The position numbers and the translations under genes are program-made. From a virus, in IMG/VR virus record IMGVR_UViG_3300044858_000718, positions 1 to 23,447 of that record: a stretch of 23,447 nt of DNA. The stretch is one strand, 5' to 3'. The notes below the pieces were generated by a model. It saw only the letters and a list, made by a program, of their open reading frames with translations. It did not search any database and was not told the DNA's origin. Below, piece by piece: positions 14,981 through 22,947 of this stretch. The stretch's first letter is position 1; the number at the start of each line of letters is the position of its first letter.

Positions 14981-16825
14981 ATGTACGATTTTTCAATAAA
15001 TGGTGTAGTAGATACCGGACAATCATGTATGAGTAACTTAACAAAGTTATTCACTGCATGCGGTGCATGGATAACATACGACATCTCTGCTGGTAAGTGG
15101 TCATTTACCATCAAAGAAGCCGGACAATCTGTATTTGATTTCAACGATTCTAACCTAATTGGTGGTATATCAGTTTCGTCAAATGGGATTATGGACCTAT
15201 ACAATAAAGTAACCATCTCTTATCCACACAAGGATTTAAGTGATAAGACCGACCAAATTGATGTCGAGATTCCAACTGATAAAAGATACCCTGATGAAAT
15301 CGATAACACCTTATTGATAGATACCAATCTAATCAATGACCCAATCCAAGCGCAGTTTATGGCAACAGTTGAGTTGAAACAGAATAGGTTAGATACCCTT
15401 ATCAAGTTTACCAGTGATTATACTGCCATTGGTTTAAAGGCAGGTGACATTATCACAGTTACCAATGCTCTTTATGGGTATAGTTATAAGAAATTTAGAA
15501 TCACTTCAATACAAGAAGATGACACTGATGTAATCTCGGTGTCTATCACAGCAATGGAATACGATGATTCTGTTTACAGCACCTCTGGGTTGATTTATAC
15601 TAAAAGAGATGAGAAAACTGGTATTATTCCCAAATCAGCGAATACGGTTTTGGTAGCACAAGACCAATCTGCTACTGCGTTGGCTGCAGCAAACGGATTT
15701 ACAAACAACCCAGTTGCGTTGAATCAACTGGCAAATACATTGACTAACTCTGCCGGTATTGCTAGTATATGTGCAAGTGGTGGAGGTGGTAATAATTCAA
15801 TGCAAATGACCACATCTGCTGATGTTGCGGATGCCATTCAAATCATCGATGATGATATTATGACTACCAGAGAAGGTAGAACCTTATTCAAAATTACATG
15901 GAACGTAGAAAACTCAGTTTGTAATGGATCGCGTGGTCCAGATTTCGATGAAGATACTGATTTCATCAAAGTGTATGTATATATTGTAGATCCTGCAACT
16001 GGTGATGTAATAAATGCAAATTTCTCAGGTGGTATGGGTGTAAATTCGTGGACTGACTTTGTAACTGATACAGATGGTTTATTAACACCTAACAAAAAAT
16101 ACAAACTCAAAGCATATTATACCTATTACAGTCCAGAAAAACAGGCTAGAGCACTTGCTGCTAGTGTATCAACTAACATGTATCTGAGTATGACGTATTT
16201 TGCATTTACCTTCAATGCACCAACAACAACGGATCCAGATGGTAGTAATGTACCCAATTCAGTAACAGTAAATTCGCCTGATACAGTTACCATTAAAATG
16301 GCATGGGCATCTCCGGGTCGAGATCTTGATTTTAAAGCGATTATTAGATCACCTGACGTTGGTCAAATACTACCAGTTGGTTATAGAGAACCAACGGTAA
16401 TCAATAGATACCCTGAATTTGGTACTGGATATATCTATTGGGGTGGAGATATTGCAAATGAATCCCCCGGTTATGAAAGTATTCTACTTGACATCGCAGC
16501 ACTGCGTGCACTATCACCATCAACGCGATACATTATGGTAGATCTGTATGCGATCTGGGGTGTAAGTCAGACATTAACTCCATCAGTGAGTGTTGGTCCA
16601 TTAACTGCTACTGCTACGTTCTGGAAAGGTGGTACACCAGTATTAACTGGTCATGAATACACTAACGCAAATCCAACTAGTACTTCGGTAATGAAAACCA
16701 CTGGTGCATGTACAAGATACTACACGGCAGCTCCATATGGATCTGAAACTGGTCAATTCATGAGTCATTTCATTTATGACATACAAACAGGTGTTTCGTA
16801 TTTCTCTAACACGACACCATTCTAA
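14981..16825 (+). CDS. gpJ-like tail hub, C-terminal part (split)
   Basis: A 614-residue protein beginning MYDFSINGVVDTGQSCMSNL, which in full-length gpJ-type hubs follows shortly after the R-Y-G-x-G-I segment found at the end of the 247-residue protein. Residues about 25-45 (LFTACGAWITYDISAGKWSF) and about 125-185 (LKQNRLDTLIKF, then LKAGDIITVTNALYGYSYKK, FRITSI) match the hub core. Residues about 290-614 are beta-rich, perhaps fibronectin-like, and have a Gly/Pro/Thr-rich pattern; this part likely projects from the tail tip. The gene has its own AGGA site. No in-frame upstream extension exists, so a separate polypeptide is made, and the hub is probably assembled from two chains. Confidence 0.78.
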   Translation: MYDFSINGVVDTGQSCMSNLTKLFTACGAWITYDISAGKWSFTIKEAGQSVFDFNDSNLIGGISVSSNGIMDLYNKVTISYPHKDLSDKTDQIDVEIPTDKRYPDEIDNTLLIDTNLINDPIQAQFMATVELKQNRLDTLIKFTSDYTAIGLKAGDIITVTNALYGYSYKKFRITSIQEDDTDVISVSITAMEYDDSVYSTSGLIYTKRDEKTGIIPKSANTVLVAQDQSATALAAANGFTNNPVALNQLANTLTNSAGIASICASGGGGNNSMQMTTSADVADAIQIIDDDIMTTREGRTLFKITWNVENSVCNGSRGPDFDEDTDFIKVYVYIVDPATGDVINANFSGGMGVNSWTDFVTDTDGLLTPNKKYKLKAYYTYYSPEKQARALAASVSTNMYLSMTYFAFTFNAPTTTDPDGSNVPNSVTVNSPDTVTIKMAWASPGRDLDFKAIIRSPDVGQILPVGYREPTVINRYPEFGTGYIYWGGDIANESPGYESILLDIAALRALSPSTRYIMVDLYAIWGVSQTLTPSVSVGPLTATATFWKGGTPVLTGHEYTNANPTSTSVMKTTGACTRYYTAAPYGSETGQFMSHFIYDIQTGVSYFSNTTPF

Positions 16826-16839
16826 AAAGGAAAACCACA

Positions 16840-17238
16840 ATGACAGTAAATGTATCAGATTACCTAAAATTCAGACTATTAACCACCGCATCGGGTAATT
16901 CAAGTTGGAATCTTGATAATGCGCGATATATCTGGTTATTCAATGATGTCGATAACCAACTAGAATTCCAATTAAATCAAGGCGCATCTTACTTGGCTGC
17001 TGAACTAACCGCATTGGATTATGAACCAAAAGAAGTTACGTTTAATGGTGAAGGTAGTAACCATGCAGTTTCATTTCCACCAGCACAATCTAATTGGGGT
17101 CGAATTACCCATATAGCCGTGTTCGGTCAATACAATCAGCACTGTTTTTTTTGGAAACGATTACCAGAACCAATTGAGATATTTACAGGTGATATAATCA
17201 GTTTCCCATACAATTATCTTAAGATTACCTTAACCTAA
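16840..17238 (+). CDS. Small virion protein, paralogue of the next gene
   Basis: A 132-residue beta-rich protein with AAGGA about 9 bases before the ATG. Its second half, with NWGRITHIAVFG followed by an aromatic strand (CFFWKRL), P-I-x-I and a closing beta strand (NYLKITLT), lines up with the same region of the 138-residue gene that follows (AWGTISHVAIMD ... LYWGAV ... KPIDI ... NNITISLN). Both belong to a widespread family of small phage tail or fibre-associated proteins. The N-terminal half differs and lacks the ASNYLENK motif, so this copy has diverged. It probably decorates the tail tip or fibre base. Confidence 0.6.
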   Translation: MTVNVSDYLKFRLLTTASGNSSWNLDNARYIWLFNDVDNQLEFQLNQGASYLAAELTALDYEPKEVTFNGEGSNHAVSFPPAQSNWGRITHIAVFGQYNQHCFFWKRLPEPIEIFTGDIISFPYNYLKITLT

Positions 17239-17252
17239 AAGATAACTTTAAA

Positions 17253-17287
17253 AGGCTTTTAAACCCTTTTTAAAGGGTTTTAAGCCT
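17253..17287 (+). terminator. Hairpin after the 132-residue gene, possible terminator
   Basis: Inner 9-bp stem AAACCCTTT (17261-17269) and AAAGGGTTT (17272-17280) with outer arms AGGCTT (17253-17258) and AAGCCT (17282-17287). The inner GC core is only 3 bp and no separate T run follows, but the GGGTTTT arm could act as one. It separates the hub and fibre genes from the next set. Confidence 0.5.
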
Positions 17288-17330
17288 AAATACATATACA
17301 GCCTTACTCAATCTATTCATGGAGAATCAA

Positions 17331-17747
17331 ATGACTGCAGCATCAAATTACTTAGAAAACAAGATCTTAGACCATACTTTACGTGTGGCTTCTTTCACAC
17401 AACCAAGTGCACTTTACTTGGGTTTATTCACAAACGCATCTTCTAATGCCGCTTCTAACTTAGAAGCAGGTACATTGACAGATGAAGTAAGTACATCTGG
17501 AACTGCTTATCAACGCCAAGCCATTACCTTCGGTGCGGCAAGTGGTGGTAGTTCAGCCAACAGCGCAACCGTGACCTTCCCAGTCTGTGCTGGCACTGCG
17601 TGGGGCACAATCAGCCACGTGGCTATTATGGATGCACAAACATCAGGTAATGTCTTATATTGGGGCGCAGTAACCACTGCCAAGCCAATTGACATCGATG
17701 ATACCTTCCAAGTTTCAACAAACAACATTACTATTAGTTTAAACTAA
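17331..17747 (+). CDS. Conserved small tail/fibre protein (ASNYLENK family)
   Basis: A 138-residue protein. I place the start at the ATG at 17331, not the in-frame ATG at 17319, because GGAG (17321-17324) is well placed for 17331 and the family normally begins M-x-A-S-N-Y-L-E-N-K. The sequence TAASNYLENKILDHTLR, an A-L-Y-L-G-L-F-T strand, YQRQAITFGAASGG and AWGTISHVAIMD form the known pattern of a small virion structural protein found across many tailed phages. Its exact role is unknown; it is usually next to fibre genes. A strong terminator follows immediately, so this gene may have its own transcription unit. Confidence 0.75.
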   Translation: MTAASNYLENKILDHTLRVASFTQPSALYLGLFTNASSNAASNLEAGTLTDEVSTSGTAYQRQAITFGAASGGSSANSATVTFPVCAGTAWGTISHVAIMDAQTSGNVLYWGAVTTAKPIDIDDTFQVSTNNITISLN

Positions 17748-17754
17748 TTATGCT

Positions 17755-17792
17755 TTGGTGTCAAGTCGGGTGATTTGACACCAATACTTTTT
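17755..17792 (+). terminator. Intrinsic terminator
   Basis: Perfect 10-bp stem TTGGTGTCAA (17755-17764) and TTGACACCAA (17775-17784) with a 10-base loop, followed by TACTTTTT. It begins 7 bases after the stop of the preceding gene and ends before the Shine-Dalgarno site of the next. Confidence 0.85.
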
Positions 17793-17805
17793 AAAGGATT
17801 AAGTA

Positions 17806-18780
17806 ATGGCTAAACCAACAATCGTAACACGCTATGGCAAAGGAAGCCAACTGACGTGGCAAGAATTAGACGACAATTTCTCTAATTTACAAAATACAAC
17901 AGTAACCTTATCAGCTAATGGTTCAACATCGGATGTTAGCCTTGGTGATACAGTTACTTTTACTGCTGGTAGTAACGTTACGTTATCACTTGCAAACAAT
18001 AATCTAACAATCAACTCGTTAGCAGCACCTTATACTTTACCAACAGCCACTACTTCGGTTTTAGGTGGTGTAAAAGCAGATGGTACTACTATAACTGTAG
18101 CAGGTGATGGTACTTTAAGTGCTTCATCAGCCACGTACACTACTGTCTTAAAACAATTGGTTAAGAACTCATCTGGTAGCCCAATGTATAAAGGTCAGCC
18201 AGTGTATATTAGTTCTGCCACCGGTTCAGCCATCGAAGTAAGTTTAGCATCGGCTACTTATGAATCGACTTCATCTAAGACTTTAGGTCTTTTAGAAACT
18301 GACATTGCTAATAATCAGACTGGTTATGTAATCACAGAAGGTAGAATCACTGGGGTTAATACAAGCACGGCTACTGATGGCGATTCAGTTTGGTTATCAC
18401 CAACTGCTGGTCAATTAATTTTTGGATTGGCTAACAGACCAACTGCTCCAAACCATATTGTGTATCTTGGTGTCGTAGGTAATGCTGCCAATTCAGGTGA
18501 AATCTTCATTAAGGTGCAAAATGGACTGGAACTAGGTGAACTTCACTCAGTTGCATTAACTTCACCAGTTGCAGGTGATTACTTAAAATACGATGCAGTA
18601 ACTGACTTGTGGAAAAATACACAACTCCCAACTGCTAGTACATCAGCAGCCGGTGTTGTTAAAGTCGATGGCACTACAATCACGATCAGTAACGGCATTA
18701 TCAGTTCATCTGGAGGCGGTGGTGGTGGAACTACTGCAGCAGTTGGATTTGAAGCATCATTCTTATTAGGAGGTCTATAA
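17806..18780 (+). CDS. Tail fibre protein with head-fibre-like repeat
   Basis: A 324-residue fibre preceded by AAAGGA. The start, MAKPTIVTRYGKGSQLTWQE followed by LDDNFSNLQ, is a common virion-attachment motif of short phage fibres. A central segment (LPTATTSVLGGVKADGTTIT) recurs near residue 270 as LPTASTSAAGVVKVDGTTIT, the repeat found in head-fibre and fibre-stalk proteins. Between them lies a beta-rich domain (SSGSPMYKGQPVYISSATGS through NHIVYLGVVG) found in marine and freshwater phage fibres. The C-terminus is a Gly-rich linker (GGGGGGTT) with a hydrophobic end, and the stop overlaps the next start (TAATG). Confidence 0.75.
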   Translation: MAKPTIVTRYGKGSQLTWQELDDNFSNLQNTTVTLSANGSTSDVSLGDTVTFTAGSNVTLSLANNNLTINSLAAPYTLPTATTSVLGGVKADGTTITVAGDGTLSASSATYTTVLKQLVKNSSGSPMYKGQPVYISSATGSAIEVSLASATYESTSSKTLGLLETDIANNQTGYVITEGRITGVNTSTATDGDSVWLSPTAGQLIFGLANRPTAPNHIVYLGVVGNAANSGEIFIKVQNGLELGELHSVALTSPVAGDYLKYDAVTDLWKNTQLPTASTSAAGVVKVDGTTITISNGIISSSGGGGGGTTAAVGFEASFLLGGL

Positions 18781-19109
18781 TGGCTAATTCATATAAAATC
18801 TTAGGTCAGGTAGTGCCTTCAGCGGCTACTGCAACCACCTTATACACAGTACCTGCATCAACATCTTCAATCATCAGTACCCTATCAGTTTGTAATCAAA
18901 ATTCAACAGGTGTTTCAGTGAGAGTTGCAGTGAGACCTGCTGGTGCGGCTTTGGATCCAAAACATTATGTTGTTTTTGATTCATTCGTAGCAGGTAATGA
19001 TACTCTATTCTTAACGCTTGGTATATCATTAGCTACTACAGACATAGTTACAGTTTATTCAAATGTTGCAAACGTATCGTTTAATGCATTTGGTACTGAG
19101 GTAGTCTAA
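18780..19109 (+). CDS. Small beta-rich virion protein
   Basis: A 109-residue protein coupled to both neighbours by TAATG overlaps. It starts MANSYKILGQVVPSAATATT and is almost wholly beta (LYTVPAST, ISTLSVCNQN, VRVAVRPAG, DTLFLTLGISL, DIVTVYS). Similar small proteins of the form 'K-x-L-G-Q-x-x-P-x-A ... L-Y-T-V-P' are common in phage fibre operons and are thought to be virion-associated, perhaps as fibre connectors or caps. No enzymatic motif is visible. Confidence 0.65.
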   Translation: MANSYKILGQVVPSAATATTLYTVPASTSSIISTLSVCNQNSTGVSVRVAVRPAGAALDPKHYVVFDSFVAGNDTLFLTLGISLATTDIVTVYSNVANVSFNAFGTEVV

Positions 19110-20686
19110 TGTCAGTCAAAACACTGAAAGAAAGTAATATCACGAGTAAGTCTGGTATTAGCGAGAACAGACATAATTGGGTAAGACCAAGTGATTGGAC
19201 ACCAATGCCAACGATTGGTGAAAATGAAAATAAGATTGCCGCGCTCTTTGCTGTAATGCCATCAAATTACTCAGATGTTGGTAGTCAATTTGCCGCATTT
19301 TCATGCAACGTTAGTTCTGGATCTTATTACGTTGATTGGGGAGATGGTACAAATAATACATATTCTACTGGTGTAAAAGCGGAACATACGTATGAGCCTG
19401 CTAATATACCATCAGCAGTAACTACTCGTGGTTATAAAACTGCTCTGATTACCGTTACTCCAGTTACTAGTGGTGCTACGTTTATTTCATTTTCTATACT
19501 GGCTCATACAAACCAGAGTAGTATTTCTCCACGTGCATTTATTGATATTATTGCTAATACTACTTATAGTGGTGCTTCAATAAGTGTCGGTGGTACGCAA
19601 GCAACTACGCGCTTACTAGAAAGAGCCTTATTCAATTCTAATTTCAGAATAACTTCAGGTGCATTTAGCTCATGCAATTCGTTACAAGTATTACCATCAC
19701 AATTGGTATTTGCAACATTGACCGGTGGGTATGGATACCAAACATTTGCAGATTGTTTTGAATTGGAATATATTCCATCTTTAGTGAATTTCAATTTAAC
19801 CGCTGCAACGCCATCACTTACGTTAACCAATCTTTTTTCAAATTGCTACAAATTAAAAGAGATTCCGTATTTTGTAATACCAGATAATGTTGCACCGATT
19901 TCTACATTTTCAAATTGTTATTCAATCACCACGTTACCAGCATTAAATTTTAAGATAACTGGTGCTGCAACAAGTACCTTTCAAAATTGTTATAATCTAA
20001 AAGATACTGGTAAAGCCACCTTTGATTTTACTAATTGCACGAGTGTTAGTGCCATGTTCCAATCGTGTTACGTATTAGAGAAATCACCATCATTAGCATC
20101 AATAACCGCAGCATGTACATCAATGGCTTCTACATGGATAGATTGTAGGAAACTTATAGAAATACCACCATTGGGTAATACAAGTGGTGTCACCACATTC
20201 CAAACTACATTCTCTGGATGTATTACGTTATCTACGGTTAATAATACTAATATTAATATTAGTGCAGCAACTACACTAACAGGTATGTTCAGCGGTTGCG
20301 CTAATTTAGTAGATGTATACTACCCATTCACTGGTACTTTTAAAACCACTGGTTTAGCAGCAGGTTGTTTTAATCAAATTTTTGGTATATCACAAGGTTC
20401 TATTAACAGAATAGTTATTAGTCAATCGTTTCCACCTGCATCTAGTGGTGCTACAACATCTCCTGCATTCCCGGGTTATTGTAGATTAACAGAACTAGAT
20501 TGGCCAGGTATTGGTCTTACATTCTCGATTGCAAATAACAATTTATCAGCAGTTCAATTAAATTCGATTTATTCAAGTTTGGCTTCGGGGGTAACTGGTA
20601 AAACCATAACTGTAACCGGTAACTGGGGTACTGCTAGTGATAATCCAAGTATAGCCACTGCAAAAGGCTGGATTGTAACTGGTTGA
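19109..20686 (+). CDS. PKD plus BspA-type leucine-rich-repeat adhesin
   Basis: A 525-residue protein starting in a TAATG overlap. Residues about 22-50 (NWVRPSDWTPMPTIGENENK) lead into a PKD-like domain with the signature YVDWGDGTNNTYSTG near residue 76. From about 165 to 450 there are at least nine copies of F-x-x-C-x-x-[LI]-x-x-[IL]-P (for example FSNCYKLKEIP, FADCFELEYIP, FQSCYVLEKSP, WIDCRKLIEIP, FSGCITLSTVN), the BspA/DUF285 leucine-rich repeat, with one conserved Cys per turn. The end (AKGWIVTG) is typical of this group. BspA repeats in surface proteins mediate binding; here the protein is a likely host-recognition or decoration factor on the tail. Its in-virion location is inferred from its place in the fibre operon. 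Confidence 0.78.
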   Translation: MSVKTLKESNITSKSGISENRHNWVRPSDWTPMPTIGENENKIAALFAVMPSNYSDVGSQFAAFSCNVSSGSYYVDWGDGTNNTYSTGVKAEHTYEPANIPSAVTTRGYKTALITVTPVTSGATFISFSILAHTNQSSISPRAFIDIIANTTYSGASISVGGTQATTRLLERALFNSNFRITSGAFSSCNSLQVLPSQLVFATLTGGYGYQTFADCFELEYIPSLVNFNLTAATPSLTLTNLFSNCYKLKEIPYFVIPDNVAPISTFSNCYSITTLPALNFKITGAATSTFQNCYNLKDTGKATFDFTNCTSVSAMFQSCYVLEKSPSLASITAACTSMASTWIDCRKLIEIPPLGNTSGVTTFQTTFSGCITLSTVNNTNINISAATTLTGMFSGCANLVDVYYPFTGTFKTTGLAAGCFNQIFGISQGSINRIVISQSFPPASSGATTSPAFPGYCRLTELDWPGIGLTFSIANNNLSAVQLNSIYSSLASGVTGKTITVTGNWGTASDNPSIATAKGWIVTG

Positions 20687-20705
20687 TTTATAAAAGGAAA
20701 ATGAC

Positions 20706-20897
20706 ATGGAACAAATAGCAGCATTTTATAGAGTAGATGATGACGGTATCTTTCACCAAGCACCAAACTTTGTGAGAGCACCAGATTACGATCTATTCAA
20801 AGAAGATAAAGACACGTATACCTATCCAACCGAAGGTGGTTGGTATTGGTTTGACACGCTCGAAGAGGCAAAGCAGTTCTTCAATATTCAGGACTAA
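20706..20897 (+). CDS. Small hypothetical protein (63 aa)
   Basis: An acidic, aromatic-rich protein with AAGGA before the ATG. Another ATG five bases upstream (20701) is out of frame and stops after five codons. Its stop codon lies within the 13-mer leader of the next gene. The sequence has an alternating aromatic C-terminal half (GGWYWFDTLEEAKQFF), compatible with a small alpha/beta fold in which the last helix packs on a sheet. I recognise no family. It sits between two adhesin-like genes and may be a fibre chaperone or a virion component, but there is no direct evidence. Confidence 0.6.
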   Translation: MEQIAAFYRVDDDGIFHQAPNFVRAPDYDLFKEDKDTYTYPTEGGWYWFDTLEEAKQFFNIQD

Positions 20898-20902
20898 AAG
20901 AT
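20890..20902 (+). promoter_or_regulatory. Ribosome-binding leader, copy 3 of the 13-mer
   Basis: AGGACTAAAAGAT spans the stop codon (TAA, 20895-20897) of the 63-residue gene and runs into the ATG at 20901, so it ends the previous gene and starts the next. Confidence 0.55.
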
Positions 20903-22946
20903 GACTGATCAACTCTATGTCGCCAGTGGATATGTAGTCAATGGCTATACCCAATACGAGGCTGATGCTTCATCAGACTTAAGCGTTGCTGTAAGCGTTA
21001 CTGCTAATGTTGGTGTTATCAAGAAATGTGATGCTAATCTATTCTTAGTAGATGCATTCCAAGATGTAGCGGTTAATCGTATACGTGATGTAAGCATTAC
21101 AACAGAAGCTATCTTTACTGAGTTAGCTGCGTTTGGAAAGATTAGTGATTATTTCATTAATTGTGAAATCAACTCAGAGGTATTAGCCAATGTTCATGTT
21201 ATTAGTGGTGGCAGTTCTGTTTTATCTGTTCTTGTGGATTCTTATGTTCAACCGATCAGATTAAGAGATGGGTATTCAGCACTACAGGTAACTTCTGATA
21301 CCAATACCCGCAACTATTCGATTAGAAACTGCATAGGAAACTTAGATTCTGCCAGTGAACTTTCGGCTGTTGGTACTAGAACCAGTGATAACCGTAGTGC
21401 ATTTGAAAGTATTAGTGAGTTATCTGCGCATAATACTAGACTAAAAGATTATGCAATTAATCTTGAAGCCTTTGCAAGTGAGTTAACGCTCAATGAGCGT
21501 GAAAGATTCATCAGAGCAGACTTATTAGTAACCACTGAGTTAACTGGTACGAGTACAAGACTAAAAGAACTTGCGGCCAACTTAGAAGCCTTTGCATTCG
21601 AATTAACAGATAATTATCGAGTTAAGGAATTCAAGGCAGATATCCAAGCATTCACTAGTGAACTGGTGGTTGAAGAATGGATTAGAATCGCATCAGCCCA
21701 GTTATCTGTTACGAGTTCATTAGCCATTAGAAATGAACGTATTAGTAAAGCCAATTCTAATGCATCTGTGGATGCCGCAGTTACGGTTACTGAAACTCAT
21801 TTAAGAACGGTTAGTGCGAATCTAGTAGTAGCCGCAGCCAACGTAACTGCATTTGTAAGAACCCTTCGAAGAAAGGCTGAATTTGTAATGGCATCTGATT
21901 TCACAACCAGATACCACATTACAAGACCATTTACAGCAGTATTATCAGCAAATACAAGTTTAACAGTTACAGGTACGGTTGTCAAGCATTTAATAAGTGC
22001 ACAAACTATTAATGCATCGATAATCGCAAGACCAATTGAGTTCAGAGGTTTTGATTCAGATTTAACAGTTCCAACATCAGTAGTAACTGTTCCAACTAGA
22101 ACCAGTAATAACACAAACACTAACGTAGTAACAGCGTCTATGAACGCTGTGGACGTTAGAATCAGAACGGCGTCAATCCACACGGACGTGGTTGCCACGG
22201 AATTGTCGGCAGTTGGGCGTATTGCAGCCTTCTTCATCACAAGTGAAATTAATAGTACATTGGTATGTAATTCACAGATAACGGCTAGTGCCAAATCTCA
22301 ACTAGCAGTAACAGCCACTCAAACTACAAAAGGAATTAAGACCAGTGATAATAGAACCAATTGCGTTGTTGATTTTACTAGCATCAACAGAAATATCCGT
22401 GTTAGTCGTGGCATTTCTAACCTTATTTCTAGTTGTGAGTTAAATACTAATGTAAGTAAAGTTTCGCAATTCAATTCACATGTAACTGTAGATAGTACTG
22501 CACATACTAGACTGCTTAAACTTAGCCTATTGCACGCCGATATGCTAAACGCAGTCACTCAAACTACTAATTGGATTAGACGGAGCTTTACTCGATCTAG
22601 CATGTCAACTATCGTAACATGCGACTCAGTAGTTAGAAAATCATCCGCAGCGAGCAGTCATCTTAATGTAACTGCAGAAAGTTTGGTATGGGCCAATAGA
22701 CTTAAAGAGACTTTAGTTGACTTGCATTTCAATGCAGCTGTATCGGCTAAATTCCAAAAGTTCACACCAGTCAGAATCCTACCAATGGCGGTAACTGCCA
22801 GTATGGTAGCCAATGGAAGACTCTTCTATTTGGATATGCGATATGGTTGGACAATTGAAAATGAAAATAGAATATATAAACCACGTGCCGATAGCAGATT
22901 ACATGAAATCGAGTACGAAGACAGAACATTTACGATAGGAATTTAA
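20901..22946 (+). CDS. Phage 20-residue solenoid protein (681 aa)
   Basis: After an 18-residue leader the protein can be divided without gaps into 31 units of exactly 20 residues (residues 19-638), followed by a 43-residue C-terminus: 18 + 620 + 43 = 681. Typical units are TRLKDYAINLEAFASELTLN (179-198) and TRLKELAANLEAFAFELTDN (219-238). The pattern is x-R-[LIV]-[KR/S]-x4-[ND]-L-x-[AV]-x3-[E]-L-[T/S]-x-x. Such a strict period suggests a solenoid, perhaps one turn or a pair of strands per unit, forming a long, stiff rod. The C-terminus has another pattern (ENRIYKP, DSRLHEI, EDRTFTI), a 9-residue beta repeat that may form a tip or trimerisation cap. The protein is probably a virion fibre; no enzymatic motif is visible. 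Confidence 0.75.
   Translation: MTDQLYVASGYVVNGYTQYEADASSDLSVAVSVTANVGVIKKCDANLFLVDAFQDVAVNRIRDVSITTEAIFTELAAFGKISDYFINCEINSEVLANVHVISGGSSVLSVLVDSYVQPIRLRDGYSALQVTSDTNTRNYSIRNCIGNLDSASELSAVGTRTSDNRSAFESISELSAHNTRLKDYAINLEAFASELTLNERERFIRADLLVTTELTGTSTRLKELAANLEAFAFELTDNYRVKEFKADIQAFTSELVVEEWIRIASAQLSVTSSLAIRNERISKANSNASVDAAVTVTETHLRTVSANLVVAAANVTAFVRTLRRKAEFVMASDFTTRYHITRPFTAVLSANTSLTVTGTVVKHLISAQTINASIIARPIEFRGFDSDLTVPTSVVTVPTRTSNNTNTNVVTASMNAVDVRIRTASIHTDVVATELSAVGRIAAFFITSEINSTLVCNSQITASAKSQLAVTATQTTKGIKTSDNRTNCVVDFTSINRNIRVSRGISNLISSCELNTNVSKVSQFNSHVTVDSTAHTRLLKLSLLHADMLNAVTQTTNWIRRSFTRSSMSTIVTCDSVVRKSSAASSHLNVTAESLVWANRLKETLVDLHFNAAVSAKFQKFTPVRILPMAVTASMVANGRLFYLDMRYGWTIENENRIYKPRADSRLHEIEYEDRTFTIGI
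20955..22814 (+). repeat. 31 tandem 60-bp protein-coding units
   Basis: The coding repeat covers residues 19-638. Units share R at position 2 and a hydrophobic residue, usually Leu, at position 10, and often E-L near positions 15-17. The DNA copies are strongly diverged, with the best-matched pair around GAAGCCTTTGCA (near 21464 and 21584), two units apart. Length conservation despite sequence divergence implies that the period is under structural selection. Confidence 0.75.
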
Positions 22947-22947
22947 A

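Noticed and set aside
17319-17330. Start of the ASNYLENK-family gene at 17319
   Set aside because: This ATG overlaps the GGAG that serves ATG 17331, and the family begins at the later Met.
21797-22294. 165-residue reverse-strand ORF
   Set aside because: It is a shadow of the solenoid repeat: no reverse Shine-Dalgarno site, low-complexity hydrophobic composition, and the forward frame explains the constraint. Other reverse-strand ORFs are shorter shadows and were dropped for the same reasons.
20955-22814. CRISPR array or DNA satellite
   Set aside because: The 60-bp period is at protein level only; DNA units are strongly diverged and continuously coding.
19109-22946. Diversity-generating retroelement target
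   Set aside because: No reverse transcriptase, template repeat or C-type-lectin variable region is seen in the window; the LRR and solenoid repeats are diverged in a normal way.
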